Source: JAVZLH01 sp038883475
GTDB lineage: Archaea > Thermoproteota > Bathyarchaeia > Bathyarchaeales > Bathycorpusculaceae
Direction of reading: 5' to 3'
Length of the DNA: 64,000 nt
NCBI GenBank assembly: GCA_038883475.1
Contig: JAVZMA010000004.1
Span: 1 to 64,000, forward strand
Positions 9,273 through 18,385 of this stretch are shown here, piece after piece. Below the pieces are notes generated by a model that was given only the letters and a program-made list of their open reading frames with translations, was not told the origin of the DNA and searched no databases. Numbering within the stretch: position 1 is the stretch's first letter; the number at the start of each line of letters is the position of its first letter. Position numbers and translations under genes: made by a program.

Positions 9273-10481
9273 ATGACTAGGGAATTGAATGTGCTAATGC
9301 TGACTTGGGAGTTCCCTCCAAGAATCATTGGTGGAATATCACCCCACGTTTATTACCTATCTAAAAACTTGGCGAAAAACGGCGTGAAAGTCTATGTGGT
9401 TACATGCGATTTTCCAGGAGCACCCACCCATGAAAAAATTGACGGAGTGGAGGTTTTAAGGATAGATTCCTACAAGAACCCCGCCCCAGACTTTGCAACT
9501 TGGGTTTACTTGATGAACATTAACATGCAGAAAGAGGCAGCCGTCCTTGTTAATGACTTAGGTGGGGAAGTTGATATTTTTCACGCTCACGATTGGCTTG
9601 TTGCAAACGCTGGAATAGGTCTGAAACATGTTTTTAGAAAGCCGCTTATAGCAACAATGCACTCCACAGAGATTGGGCGCAGGAATGGGATTCACTCGGA
9701 TTATGAGCGTATGATACACGAGACGGAGGCGTGGCTAACCTATGAGGCTTGGAGGGTTATATGCTGCAGCAACTACATGGTTTCTCATGTTCAGTGGGCT
9801 TTCGGGCTTCCCCAAGACAAACTTGTCATGATTCCAAACGGTGTGGACGCGGAAGTTTACGAAAAGTTTGGGAAGGAAGAGTTAAGCCAGTTTAGGAGCA
9901 GGTTTGCGTTGCCGGAAGAGAAAATTGTGCTTTTTGTTGGAAGATTAGTCTATGAGAAAGGTGCCCATGTCCTTGTGAATGCCATTCCTAAAGTTCTGGA
10001 CAGAGTCAATGCAAAGTTTATCGTGGTCGGCGACGGCTATATGAAAGAACAACTTTCAAACCTAGTCAGAAGCATGGGATTAGCCCACAAAGTTCTGTTC
10101 ACGGGATTTGTTGACGACGAAACTTTAAGGAAACTGCAGAAATGCGCAGACGTTTCCGTCGTGCCATCCCTTTTCGAACCTTTCGGCATAGTTGCCCTAG
10201 AAGCCATGGCAGCCCAAAGCCCAGTTGTGGTTTCTGACGCAGGCGGTTTATCAGAGATTGTCGAACATGATGCGACAGGCATAAAAGTGTACGTGAATAA
10301 TCCAGATTCGCTTGCATGGGGAATAACTAGAGCATTGCTAAACAAAGAGTATACAGAGACCATAAAGGCGAATGCCTACAAAAAAGTTCGCGAACTCTAC
10401 AACTGGAATAGCATAGCGCAAAAAACAAGAACATTGTATGAAACGGTTTTAAGGGAATATTCAAAAAGTTTTTGGGCGTAA
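9273..10481 (+). CDS. GT-B glycosyltransferase, glycogen synthase-like (GT4/GT5)
   Basis: A 402-residue glycosyltransferase with both Rossmann-like domains. N-terminal: WEFPPRIIGGIS (sugar/phosphate loop), HAHDWL, MHSTEIG. C-terminal: VLFVGRLVYEKGAH (donor-domain start), VVGDGY, and VPSLFEPFGIVALEAMA, the E-x7-E motif that binds the donor nucleotide sugar. It transfers a sugar from a nucleotide donor; this subgroup includes archaeal glycogen synthases and trehalose or surface-glycan enzymes, and the sequence alone does not decide. It is the last gene of a run starting with nurA, with no gap after the half-length paralogue. Confidence 0.8.
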   Translation: MTRELNVLMLTWEFPPRIIGGISPHVYYLSKNLAKNGVKVYVVTCDFPGAPTHEKIDGVEVLRIDSYKNPAPDFATWVYLMNINMQKEAAVLVNDLGGEVDIFHAHDWLVANAGIGLKHVFRKPLIATMHSTEIGRRNGIHSDYERMIHETEAWLTYEAWRVICCSNYMVSHVQWAFGLPQDKLVMIPNGVDAEVYEKFGKEELSQFRSRFALPEEKIVLFVGRLVYEKGAHVLVNAIPKVLDRVNAKFIVVGDGYMKEQLSNLVRSMGLAHKVLFTGFVDDETLRKLQKCADVSVVPSLFEPFGIVALEAMAAQSPVVVSDAGGLSEIVEHDATGIKVYVNNPDSLAWGITRALLNKEYTETIKANAYKKVRELYNWNSIAQKTRTLYETVLREYSKSFWA

Positions 10482-10483
10482 GG

Positions 10484-11431
10484 TCAGGGATATTTTAGTT
10501 TAATAGCCTTGTTTTCGCAAGCGTCAGCGCATTTCAAGCAGTAAATGCATTCTGGGTCGCTGAATTTTTCCCATGGCAAATCCAAAATTGGAACACGCAT
10601 CGGACAAGCTTCCTCACAGCGGCGACACTCACCCTTAGCGCATTTGACAAGTTCCCTACGCAAACCCAAAAAACTAAACCTGTTTAAAATAGCCATTATC
10701 GCCCCGTGTGGACAGAAATATTTGCACCAACCACGTGGAACATAGGCGGCAAAGACGAGAACAGCGCCTAATATGAATAGTTGAACCCAAAAAAGCAGAG
10801 GCAAGCCAAAAATTCCAGATGCAGCTTCTAAAAATGATTTTTCATACAATGCCATAGCGAAATCGTGAATCATTTGCGGTAAAGTTGCAAATAGTGTTTC
10901 TGCGGGACTTACAGCCGTGAAAGGCGCATAGGCGAAAATGCCCATGGCTGCTTCGTAGCTTCTCTGTATTTTCATCAGTTTTGAAGCTGAAAAGGTTAGG
11001 CTAATGAATAGGGCTAATCCTAAAACAGCGTATTTTATGTAGATTCCGCTTTTGTGGGTTCTTGGCGAAATCTCCATCTTCTTGCGCTTAATGAAACTTA
11101 CCAAATCTTGAATGAAGCCGAAGGGACAAATCCAGCCGCAAAGGGATTTGCCTATCAGAATCCCTGTTATTAGAAAAGCTGCTATTGCAAGCCATGGAAA
11201 TGAGATGTCAAAACCGTTCCACCCGCTAAGTGTAAGTTGTATGGCTGTGAACGCGTCGCCAACGATGTTTTGCTTTAGACCCCAAGTCCAGAGGACGGGA
11301 AGCAAAATCGGCAGTTTGTCTAAGTTGAATATTGCAACGCTGAAAAATATGAAGGAGAGAAACTGAATTACTCGGCGGTAAGTGTTAAACTTGAGCAGGT
11401 TCTGTTTTATGCTTTCCTTCTGCATTTTCAT
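10484..11431 (-). CDS. NapH-like membrane polyferredoxin
   Basis: A 315-residue integral membrane iron-sulfur protein. About five hydrophobic segments alternate with two CxxxCP motifs (CGWICPFGF near 90 and CKYFCPHGA near 235), as in NapH/CcoG-type proteins, and the C-terminus has two [4Fe-4S] ferredoxin motifs (C-x4-CRRCEEACP and CIYCLKCADAC). It probably passes electrons between a membrane pool and a periplasmic or cytoplasmic partner. No obvious partner lies next to it. The third codon (ATG 11425) is better spaced from the GGAAGAGG ribosome binding site than the first ATG, so the true protein is probably two residues shorter. Confidence 0.8.
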   Translation of the reverse strand: MKMQKESIKQNLLKFNTYRRVIQFLSFIFFSVAIFNLDKLPILLPVLWTWGLKQNIVGDAFTAIQLTLSGWNGFDISFPWLAIAAFLITGILIGKSLCGWICPFGFIQDLVSFIKRKKMEISPRTHKSGIYIKYAVLGLALFISLTFSASKLMKIQRSYEAAMGIFAYAPFTAVSPAETLFATLPQMIHDFAMALYEKSFLEAASGIFGLPLLFWVQLFILGAVLVFAAYVPRGWCKYFCPHGAIMAILNRFSFLGLRRELVKCAKGECRRCEEACPMRVPILDLPWEKFSDPECIYCLKCADACENKAIKLKYP

Positions 11432-11466
11432 CCTCTTCCAGCCAATTTGACGAAGTTCTAATTATT

Positions 11467-12831
11467 CTATTTTCCTATGACTTTAACGTTTTCTGCCAAA
11501 ATCCAAGGCGCAACCAACTGCCCAACTTTTCTCTCATTGTTTGCTACTATGGAAATTTTCTTCAGCAGCTCGAAGATGTTGCCAGCCAACATGGCTCCAT
11601 TAACAGCGTGGGCGATTTTGCCATCTTTGATTTTCCACGCGGGGGTTGCGACAACAGAAAATTCTCCGCTAGCGGGGTTGCTGCTGTGGGCGCCTTGCAA
11701 ATAATAAACTAGCAAGCCCTCGTCCACTTCGCTGATGAGCTCTTCTGGGGATTTATTTCCAGGCATGACATGGAAGTTCGTGGCTTCCACGCTTGGCGTT
11801 GATAGGTAGCCAGCTCTGAAGGCGTTTCCAGTGCTTTCCTTCCCATCTTTCTTAGCTGTGTAGTTGTCGTAGATGAAGTTGCGTAGAACTCCTCTCTCTA
11901 TAATTGATGTTTTCTGCTGGGGGACACCTTCGCCGTCAAATCTCCATGTGCGGAGACCACCATCTAATAAACCATCATCGTATATTGTGATGGTTTCTGA
12001 AACTACTTTTTCACCTATCTTGCCCTTAAACATGGACTGGTTTCTCTGCACATAATCTGCGTTGACCGCGTTAATTAAAGTGTAATAGAATAGTTGTTGA
12101 AGCGCCAACTGAGTAAACACAACCTTAGTGGTTTTTGTCTCCGCTCTTTTGGCTTTTAGAGCTGAAACAGCGAGCCTCGCAGCTTCTTCACCAACCCAAG
12201 CTGGATTAATGGTGTAGCTTCTTTCGGCGTTAAATTCGAAGCAAACTGGTGTCACTTCGCCTGCTTCATGAGCTATAGTTGCCAAACTACATTGGATTAT
12301 TGTCCCATGGTCAAAGTTTGCGATACCATTCGAATTTGCAATAGCTTGTGAAAGATACGAAGCGCCGGCTCCACCATCTATCGGAAACGCTCGCTTATCC
12401 TTCTTTTCAGCCGCTTCCAGCATTTGCGCAGCGATTTTCACCAAATCCTCGGAGTGAAGCTCAATTATACTCTCATCGTAGGTTTTCTGAACTGATGGAA
12501 GCGATTTCTTGATTGGAAGATTGTGCCAGTCTTCGTCTGGTTTGCTTGCCCTCGCGGAGCTTAACGCCTTAATGACTGCCTCCTCTATTGCTTTTTTCTC
12601 AAGTATGTTTGTATAAGCGAAGCCAACTGCCTTCCTGATTATGACTCTGATTCCTATTCCTTGATCAATTATTTTTGAGCTTTTGGCAATTTGCCCTCTT
12701 TCAATTGACACATTGGTTGTTAGTCCTTGATAGACAAACGCTTCAGCTTCTTCAGCATAGTTCTTCAACGCGAAGCTAACCGCATCCTCGGCTAAACTCA
12801 GCATTTCCTCTTGTTTAAGCGCTGCCACCAA
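11467..12831 (-). CDS. tldE: TldE/PmbA-type subunit of TldD-TldE metalloprotease
   Basis: A 454-residue TldE (PmbA) protein, the non-zinc subunit of a heterodimeric metalloprotease that degrades small unfolded peptides and processes some peptide natural products. Family features: GIGIRVI near 52, AFPIDGGAGASYLSQAIAN in the middle, and a C-terminal core with YDNYTAKKDGKESTGNAFR and LVYYLQGAHSSNP. It lacks HExxxH, as expected for TldE. Start is TTG 12831, chosen because a strong GGAGGT lies 5 nt before it, within the end of tldD; the genes overlap by 17 nt and are coupled. Confidence 0.9.
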   Translation of the reverse strand: MVAALKQEEMLSLAEDAVSFALKNYAEEAEAFVYQGLTTNVSIERGQIAKSSKIIDQGIGIRVIIRKAVGFAYTNILEKKAIEEAVIKALSSARASKPDEDWHNLPIKKSLPSVQKTYDESIIELHSEDLVKIAAQMLEAAEKKDKRAFPIDGGAGASYLSQAIANSNGIANFDHGTIIQCSLATIAHEAGEVTPVCFEFNAERSYTINPAWVGEEAARLAVSALKAKRAETKTTKVVFTQLALQQLFYYTLINAVNADYVQRNQSMFKGKIGEKVVSETITIYDDGLLDGGLRTWRFDGEGVPQQKTSIIERGVLRNFIYDNYTAKKDGKESTGNAFRAGYLSTPSVEATNFHVMPGNKSPEELISEVDEGLLVYYLQGAHSSNPASGEFSVVATPAWKIKDGKIAHAVNGAMLAGNIFELLKKISIVANNERKVGQLVAPWILAENVKVIGK

Positions 12832-14200
12832 CTAAAACCTCCTTCACTCTAATGTGGGGACCACCATCGCATACAAAGGCTGTCTGTCCCTTACCGCATC
12901 TTCCAGGCCAAAGTTCAAAGTCTTTTCCAACAGCTTCCACTTTCAGCAGTGTTTCAAGCGTGTTTCCGCTTATTGAAGCGTTTCGTACTGGTTTGCCTAC
13001 TTCGCCTTCAACTATTTCGTAAGCCTCTTGGATGCCTACCTGGAATGTGCCGTCGAGGTTTGCTTGTCCGCCTCTGAAACTTTTGAAGTAGTAGCCGAAC
13101 TTTATGTCTTCAGCCAGTTCTTCGAAGGAGTGGTCCCTTGGCTCTAGGTAGGTGTTCCGCATTCTAATTATTGGCTCTACACGGTAGTCCTCGGCTCTGG
13201 CGTTGCCTGTTGGTTCAGCATTGAATTTTTGTGCTGTTTCGCGGTTGTGCATTAACCCGACGACAACACCATTCTTAACTAGGAGGGTTTTTTGCGCTGG
13301 AACCCCTTCATCATCGTATTTGAAGGAACCGAAAGCGCCCTTCACTGTTCCATCATCGTAGAAAGTGACAATTTCTGAGGCTATTTTCTTTCCAAGTCTT
13401 CCCAACAAGATGGAGCCAGACAATGTTAAGTCAGCTTCAGCCAAATGCCCGAAAGCCTCGTGGACAAAAACTCCAACAACATTTGGTCCCAAAACAACTG
13501 GAAATGTTCCGCCTTTAGGTGGTTTTGCCTTTAACTGTTCAGCAGCCCTTTTTGCAACTCTTTCGCCTACAACTTCTGGAGTTTCAACGTCAAATATTTC
13601 GTAGCCGGATGTTGAACCTATTTCTTCACGGCTGAAAGTTAGAATGTCGGCTTTCCTTGCTGTGGCAGTCACCCTTGACCACACGTAGAGTTTGTCTTGT
13701 TGGATAAAAGCGCCATCGCTATTTACGAAATAGTCTGTTCCAGTCAGGTCAAGATAGTCTATAGTGCAAGTTTTTACGCAGTGGTTATAGTTCAAAACAG
13801 TGCTGTTCATGGACAACGTCATTTTTATTTTGTCCTCCATGGGAATTTTTGAGGGGTCTTTTTGCGGCTTTGATTTGACAACGTCTTCAAAAGTTTTGGT
13901 TTCAACAAGTTTTATAGGTTCTTTAAGCCTTAAACTTGCTGTTTTAGCCATTTTACAAGCGTTTGAAACAGCATCAATTAACGTTTCTACATCAAATTTT
14001 CCGACAGTTGCGAAACCCCAAGCACCATCGACAAGCACTCGCAGCGCTGTGCCATTCTCTATTCCTTGCCTTGCCGCCTCAACACGACCGTCCTTGACCG
14101 TCAGTGTTGTTTTAAAAAGTTTTTGAGCTCTGGCTTCGGCGTAGTTTGCTCCAAACTTCTGAACCGCGGCGTTAACAACTTTTGTTAGAACCTCTTTCAA
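12815..14200 (-). CDS. tldD: TldD zinc metalloprotease subunit
   Basis: A 461-residue TldD, the zinc-bearing subunit of the TldD-TldE protease. The catalytic motif VFVHEAFGHLAEAD (HExxxH) is intact at about residues 242-255, and the downstream GSFKYDDEGVPAQKT and MHNRETAQKF segments match the family. Substrates are unstructured peptides entering a closed chamber. Start is TTG 14200 with GAGGAGA about 7 nt upstream; a TATA-like box lies at 14254-14265. It forms an operon with tldE. No peptide precursor that might be a maturation substrate was seen nearby. Confidence 0.92.
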   Translation of the reverse strand: MKEVLTKVVNAAVQKFGANYAEARAQKLFKTTLTVKDGRVEAARQGIENGTALRVLVDGAWGFATVGKFDVETLIDAVSNACKMAKTASLRLKEPIKLVETKTFEDVVKSKPQKDPSKIPMEDKIKMTLSMNSTVLNYNHCVKTCTIDYLDLTGTDYFVNSDGAFIQQDKLYVWSRVTATARKADILTFSREEIGSTSGYEIFDVETPEVVGERVAKRAAEQLKAKPPKGGTFPVVLGPNVVGVFVHEAFGHLAEADLTLSGSILLGRLGKKIASEIVTFYDDGTVKGAFGSFKYDDEGVPAQKTLLVKNGVVVGLMHNRETAQKFNAEPTGNARAEDYRVEPIIRMRNTYLEPRDHSFEELAEDIKFGYYFKSFRGGQANLDGTFQVGIQEAYEIVEGEVGKPVRNASISGNTLETLLKVEAVGKDFELWPGRCGKGQTAFVCDGGPHIRVKEVLVGGSA

Positions 14201-14253
14201 GCGGTTTCTCCTCTTCCCACATAAAGGGATTTGGAGAGTATAAGGAGCTTGTT

Positions 14254-14265
14254 CTTTATAAAATT
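14254..14265 (-). promoter_or_regulatory. TATA-like box for tldD-tldE
   Basis: On the minus strand the sequence reads AATTTTATAAAG, about 55-65 nt before the tldD start. A start site 25 nt downstream would give a leader of about 30 nt carrying the GAGGAGA ribosome binding site. Confidence 0.45.
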
Positions 14266-14335
14266 ATTATGGTCCATTTTACAAGAAAACAATTAGGCAA
14301 GTGCTGGAGAATAAAACTGAGGGTGAAAAGTAAGA

Positions 14336-14671
14336 CTAAGCCTTTCGCATTAAAAATTTAACTTGATCAGCAAAGTCGTATTCGGCGTAAGTCTTTTCCA
14401 AACCTATTTTACGAAGTAAACCGTAGCTGGAGTATATGTCTTCCAGAATTCTCTTTTCAATAACTTGCGCTCCACTGCTGAGAAACTCTTCTAATCCCTT
14501 TGCGAACAGGTCTATTTTTTCAGATATTTCATCCCGCTTTAAAGAATATTTACTTTCTAGATATTTATAAATTAAGCGTGTGGCTTCTTCTCCGAAAATT
14601 TGTTTTAAGACGCGATCTACTATTTTGGAGATTTTGTCTTCGTTGCTTTTCTGTTGAGTTATAGTTGCCAT
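14336..14671 (-). CDS. Archaeal helical hypothetical protein
   Basis: A 111-residue, mostly alpha-helical protein. Features: a charged N-terminal tail, KISKIVDRVLKQIFGEEATRLIYKYLE, then KRDEISEKIDLFAKGLEEFLSSGAQVIEKRILEDIYSSYG. The pattern resembles small archaeal output domains (NitrOD5-like) that accompany signalling proteins, but I cannot confirm this by eye. No Cys or His pairs that would suggest metal binding. It is a single-gene unit between tldD and the EndoQ gene, starting at ATG 14671. Confidence 0.6.
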   Translation of the reverse strand: MATITQQKSNEDKISKIVDRVLKQIFGEEATRLIYKYLESKYSLKRDEISEKIDLFAKGLEEFLSSGAQVIEKRILEDIYSSYGLLRKIGLEKTYAEYDFADQVKFLMRKA

Positions 14672-14769
14672 TTTGTTCGCCTCAGAAGTTATCGTGCGTA
14701 TTGCGACTTAATAAGCTTTGTCGTATAATCGTTTAACACAAATACACATCTTTTACGTAAAAAACCTTC

Positions 14770-16056
14770 CTACAAGAAGTCTGTAAGGTTCCTCTGTTGA
14801 ACTCTTCCAGAAACCGCTCTCTTTACAGATTCCTCTTCAAATAGGACAAGTTTTCCATAAATCCCGTCATATCCCGGCGTGACCTTAACTTTTCCTTCTC
14901 TAACTCTTACAATGGCTTCTGCAATTTTTTTGTCAACAATCCTGCCTAACTCGTCCATAGAAGCATCGATTAAGACGCTGTACTCGTCTCCAAATTTTTC
15001 AATTAGTGTGTTATAGATTTTCCACACTGTTTGGGTTGACGGAGAATCCACGTTTAAAACTGTTGAGATGATTTCCGAAAGTGGAAGCAAATGCATAAAC
15101 CCTATGGCATTTTCTGGTTTGAAATCAACTGGGCGGTCAGCGAGTTCCTCAACACGTTGTTCCACGCCTTTTGTTAGTTTTCTGCGGCAGACCGGGCATA
15201 TGTTTCCAAGTTTTATAGCTTCTTGAGGAGAAAGGGAAACGTTGCAGTTTCTATGTCCAGTCCAATGGTATTTTCCGTAGGCTGGGTCTGTTTCTATTGT
15301 GAACTTGAAACGCCTCTTATCCTTGCAGCGTATGGCATCCACAACTTCGTGGTAAGTTAAATTTTCAAGTTCAAAGACATTGGCTTCTCTTCCAATACGC
15401 CACGGCCAAAAGCTGTGACTGTCGCTGTTGGAGACAAGCGCAAATTTGTCAAGTTTGCTTAGACGCCAGTTCATGGGCGGGTCCGAAGAGAGTCCCGTTT
15501 CCAACGCGTAAATGTATTTTGTCATGTCTTGGTAGCATTCCTCTACAGAATCAAAGCCGCTGAACGCTCCAAAGATGCTGAACCATGGCGTCCAAGCGTG
15601 GGCTGGGAAAATCATGTTTTCTTTGGAGATTTCCATCACTTCCTCAACTAACTGCGGTGCGGTCATGTTTAATGTTGGTCTTCCATCTAAGCCTAAGTCT
15701 CCATATTTTGAAAGCCTCTCGTTTATTTGGAGGGCTGTTTCTATGCTTGGCGTTAGGATGACATGGTGAATCTTTTTGGCTTCGTTTCCAAAATCGAATA
15801 TTGTGCATACCTCGGTTGTTATCATGAAATACACTGGTGTTTGAGGGTTTTTTGCAACTTTATACAAGCCCGTGTTAAGTTCTGGAACAAGAACCTCTTT
15901 AAGCTCCTCAAGCCATTTTGGATGTGTAAAATCTCCAGTGCCCACCAAATTTAAGCCCTTAATTCTTGCGAAGCGAGCTATTTCTTCAACGCGCATATTT
16001 TCGCTTGTCGCGCGGCTATACGCACTATGTATGTGGAGGTCGGCTATAACCCTCAT
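14770..16056 (-). CDS. Endonuclease Q-like PHP-family nuclease
   Basis: A 428-residue PHP-domain protein resembling archaeal EndoQ, which cuts DNA 5' of deaminated bases (uracil, hypoxanthine). PHP metal motifs: ADLHIHSAYS (residues 5-14), GTGDFTHP, ITTEVCTIF and SNSDSHSFWPWRIG. A four-Cys/His zinc segment follows (HRNCNVSL ... CPVCRRKLTKG, about 285-310), as in EndoQ, then a C-terminal helical region with helix-hairpin-like YDGIYGKL. Start taken at ATG 16056 because AAGGT lies 5-9 nt upstream and the PHP motif begins at once; an upstream ATG at 16107 would add 17 residues without a ribosome binding site. Likely role: repair of deaminated DNA. Confidence 0.82.
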   Translation of the reverse strand: MRVIADLHIHSAYSRATSENMRVEEIARFARIKGLNLVGTGDFTHPKWLEELKEVLVPELNTGLYKVAKNPQTPVYFMITTEVCTIFDFGNEAKKIHHVILTPSIETALQINERLSKYGDLGLDGRPTLNMTAPQLVEEVMEISKENMIFPAHAWTPWFSIFGAFSGFDSVEECYQDMTKYIYALETGLSSDPPMNWRLSKLDKFALVSNSDSHSFWPWRIGREANVFELENLTYHEVVDAIRCKDKRRFKFTIETDPAYGKYHWTGHRNCNVSLSPQEAIKLGNICPVCRRKLTKGVEQRVEELADRPVDFKPENAIGFMHLLPLSEIISTVLNVDSPSTQTVWKIYNTLIEKFGDEYSVLIDASMDELGRIVDKKIAEAIVRVREGKVKVTPGYDGIYGKLVLFEEESVKRAVSGRVQQRNLTDFL

Positions 16057-16224
16057 AATCTTACCTTGCGTTTCTGAAAACATTATTTTGTTTTCTACAT
16101 ATAACATTAAGGCATGCGTAAGGTTTTTGAAACTTCACTATTTCAGCATTGGTTTATGCCGTTTAAAAATCGTAAATCTAATGTGGATTATGGCAGTAAG
16201 AGCGAATATCTGAAGGTAACGCGG

Positions 16225-17631
16225 ATGGGCGCGCATGCTATAAATAGGCGCTACACTGTTCAAGAAGCGTTAAATCCAAAAAATGTTGCTGTGGTCGGGG
16301 CTTCAAGCAACCCCACTAAGGTTGGCAATTCCGTGCTGAAAAGCTTAACCAGCAACCCAGACTTGAAAGTTTATCCAGTTAACCCAAAACTACGCGAGGT
16401 TGAGGGCTTAAAGGTTTACCCTTCTTTATCAGCAATACCTTCCAGAGTGGACTTAACCGTAATAGCGGTGCCAAGAGATAAGGTTATTTCAGCAGTTAAA
16501 GAGTCGGTCAGTAAACGCACCAAGGGAATAGTTATAATTTCCTCCGGGTTTAGGGAGGCTGACGATCAAGCGGGGCCTCTATTACAAAGCGAGTTGACGA
16601 AGATTTGCACTAAGACGGGCGTGAGGATTTTTGGTCCAAACATCTTTGGTTTCGTCAATGTCGTTTCGAATGTGAATGCAAGTTTCACGCCGATGTTTAG
16701 CAGTCTTAAGAAGGGGCATGTGGCTGTTGTCTCCCAAAGCGGTGGAATATGCCATTATTTGATGCACAATTACATTGATGATTTAGGCTTCAGCTACATA
16801 ATACATGTTGGAAACAGGTGTGATGTTGACTTCCCAGAAGTGCTGAGTTTTCTCAAAGATGATGTGCACACTCAGGTGATAACGCTATACGTTGAGGGAG
16901 TTGACGACGCTCGCGAATTGTACCAAGCCATTTCAGAAACAGCGAAGGCAAAACCCGTAATTGCATTGAAGGCTGGCAAATCAGCAATCGCTGATAAAGC
17001 ATCTAAAAGTCACACTGGAAGCCTTTCTGGAAACTATCAGCTTTATAGATGCGCCATGAAACAGGCTGGAGCAGTGGTTGTCGATAGCCCAGTTGAGTTG
17101 TTAGATTTGGCTAAAGCCTTAACGATGTTTCGTAAAGTGAAAAGCGGAGGAGTTGCAATACTCGCGATACAAGCAGGGCTTGGTTTTATGGCGTTAGACA
17201 TCATAGAGGAAAGTGGCGGGGTAATCGCAAAGTTTAAACCTGAAACACTTGAGTTTTTGCATGAACTTCTGCCGCCCATAACCATGCGGGACAACCCGAT
17301 AGACATAGCCTTCAGCGGTCTCAACATAGACGTCATGGAAAGTGTTTTGGAAACTATAGCTAAGGACGAATCTGTTGGGTTAATTCTTTTTGCGTATGCT
17401 GCTGCGCCTCCGACGTGGACTATACCGCCGGAAGCAATAAGCGGCATATTTGGAAGAATTGAAAAACCCGTAATGGTCGTGTACTCTTCAACAATGGAGG
17501 ATTTCAGGAAATTTAAAGCGGAAATGGAACATCTTGGAGTGCCAACCTATTCGTCGCTTGAAAGGGCAGCGAAAATTGCCGCGATAATATCAAAACACAG
17601 CAGACAACTGAGCGCTTACAAACTTGGTTAG
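16225..17631 (+). CDS. ADP-forming acyl-CoA synthetase, alpha subunit
   Basis: A 468-residue protein matching the alpha subunit of ADP-forming acetyl/acyl-CoA synthetase, which makes ATP from acyl-CoA in archaeal peptide and sugar fermentation. Domains: CoA-binding Rossmann fold (AVVGASSNPTKVGNSV near 20-35), the succinyl-CoA-ligase-like fold with SQSGG and GNRCDVDFPEVL, and KSHTGSLSG, whose His is the phosphorylated residue. The ATP-grasp beta subunit is not adjacent, so it must be encoded elsewhere. Start ATG 16225 is preceded by GAAGGTAACG and fits family length; a possible in-frame ATG at 16114 would add 37 atypical residues. Confidence 0.85.
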   Translation: MGAHAINRRYTVQEALNPKNVAVVGASSNPTKVGNSVLKSLTSNPDLKVYPVNPKLREVEGLKVYPSLSAIPSRVDLTVIAVPRDKVISAVKESVSKRTKGIVIISSGFREADDQAGPLLQSELTKICTKTGVRIFGPNIFGFVNVVSNVNASFTPMFSSLKKGHVAVVSQSGGICHYLMHNYIDDLGFSYIIHVGNRCDVDFPEVLSFLKDDVHTQVITLYVEGVDDARELYQAISETAKAKPVIALKAGKSAIADKASKSHTGSLSGNYQLYRCAMKQAGAVVVDSPVELLDLAKALTMFRKVKSGGVAILAIQAGLGFMALDIIEESGGVIAKFKPETLEFLHELLPPITMRDNPIDIAFSGLNIDVMESVLETIAKDESVGLILFAYAAAPPTWTIPPEAISGIFGRIEKPVMVVYSSTMEDFRKFKAEMEHLGVPTYSSLERAAKIAAIISKHSRQLSAYKLG

Positions 17632-18257
17632 GCTTTTTCAGTTTTTGCCTCTTTTGTCACGTATTTTTCAAAATATTTTTCCCAGTCTACCCTAAACATG
17701 ATTATGAAAATTATTATAAGAAGAATTACTGCGATGACGGTGCCGATTAACGCGGATACAAAGCTGCTTTCAACGCCAAAAATATCTTTGATTATCAGAA
17801 TTGTGTAGCGTCCGCTGTATGCCACAATGAGGCTCATTAAGAACTTTCCTGTTAGCGATGGGATAAACACCTTAACAATGTTATAACGCATAACACCGAG
17901 AGGAATAAACAACAAGTCGTCAGGCAAAGGAGTTAAAGCGAAAAGAAAAATTGCAATAGGACCATACCTGTCGAAAACTTTAACGAGAAACTCCATTTTC
18001 CGCCTATACCTTTCGCTTATAACTTTTCTGCCGCCCCATCCTAGAAGATAACCTGAAAACTCGCCGACAGCAGAACCTAATCCAGCAGCAACCGCTATTA
18101 AAACAGGCTCTAAAGTTTGTCCAAGCGTGAAAATTACTACTGTATAAGGTATTGGGAAGAATATTGAAAGCGAGCCCAGTAGGCTTATTAGGAATATTCC
18201 AAAGTATCCAAGGTTAGTTAGGCTTTCCAGCCAATTGATGACATCTTGAGACAGCAA
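17628..18257 (-). CDS. DedA/VTT-family membrane protein
   Basis: A 209-residue membrane protein of the DedA/SNARE-associated (VTT) family. Visible features: an N-terminal hydrophobic segment, the re-entrant-loop signature with SLSIFFPIPYTVVIFTLG and GSAVGEFSGYLLGWGG, and FLFALTPLPDDLLFIPLG with conserved Pro and acidic residues. Bacterial relatives flip or move lipids such as undecaprenyl phosphate or phosphatidylethanolamine; here lipid-carrier transport is plausible. Its stop overlaps the convergent acyl-CoA synthetase stop by 4 nt. The last 20 residues are charged and cytoplasmic. Confidence 0.82.
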   Translation of the reverse strand: MLSQDVINWLESLTNLGYFGIFLISLLGSLSIFFPIPYTVVIFTLGQTLEPVLIAVAAGLGSAVGEFSGYLLGWGGRKVISERYRRKMEFLVKVFDRYGPIAIFLFALTPLPDDLLFIPLGVMRYNIVKVFIPSLTGKFLMSLIVAYSGRYTILIIKDIFGVESSFVSALIGTVIAVILLIIIFIIMFRVDWEKYFEKYVTKEAKTEKA

Positions 18258-18330
18258 TTATGGTGCTCTCCTTCTCCCTTGTAATTGTTTTATTAGCTTA
18301 AAGGAATTATTGTCATTTAAGTAGCCAAAT

Positions 18331-18339
18331 CTTATAAAT
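18331..18339 (+). promoter_or_regulatory. TATA-like box for ferredoxin-AOR operon
   Basis: CTTATAAAT lies 47-55 nt before the TTG start of the ferredoxin gene. Initiation about 25 nt downstream would give a leader near 28 nt that contains GGAGGT, 6 nt before the start. Confidence 0.5.
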
Positions 18340-18385
18340 TGAAGAGCCTACTAACAAAAACCTACAAACTCATGGAGGTTTAAGG

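Noticed and set aside
16114..16224. N-terminal extension of the acyl-CoA synthetase alpha subunit
   Set aside because: The 37 extra residues are not typical of the family, and ATG 16225 has a better ribosome binding site.
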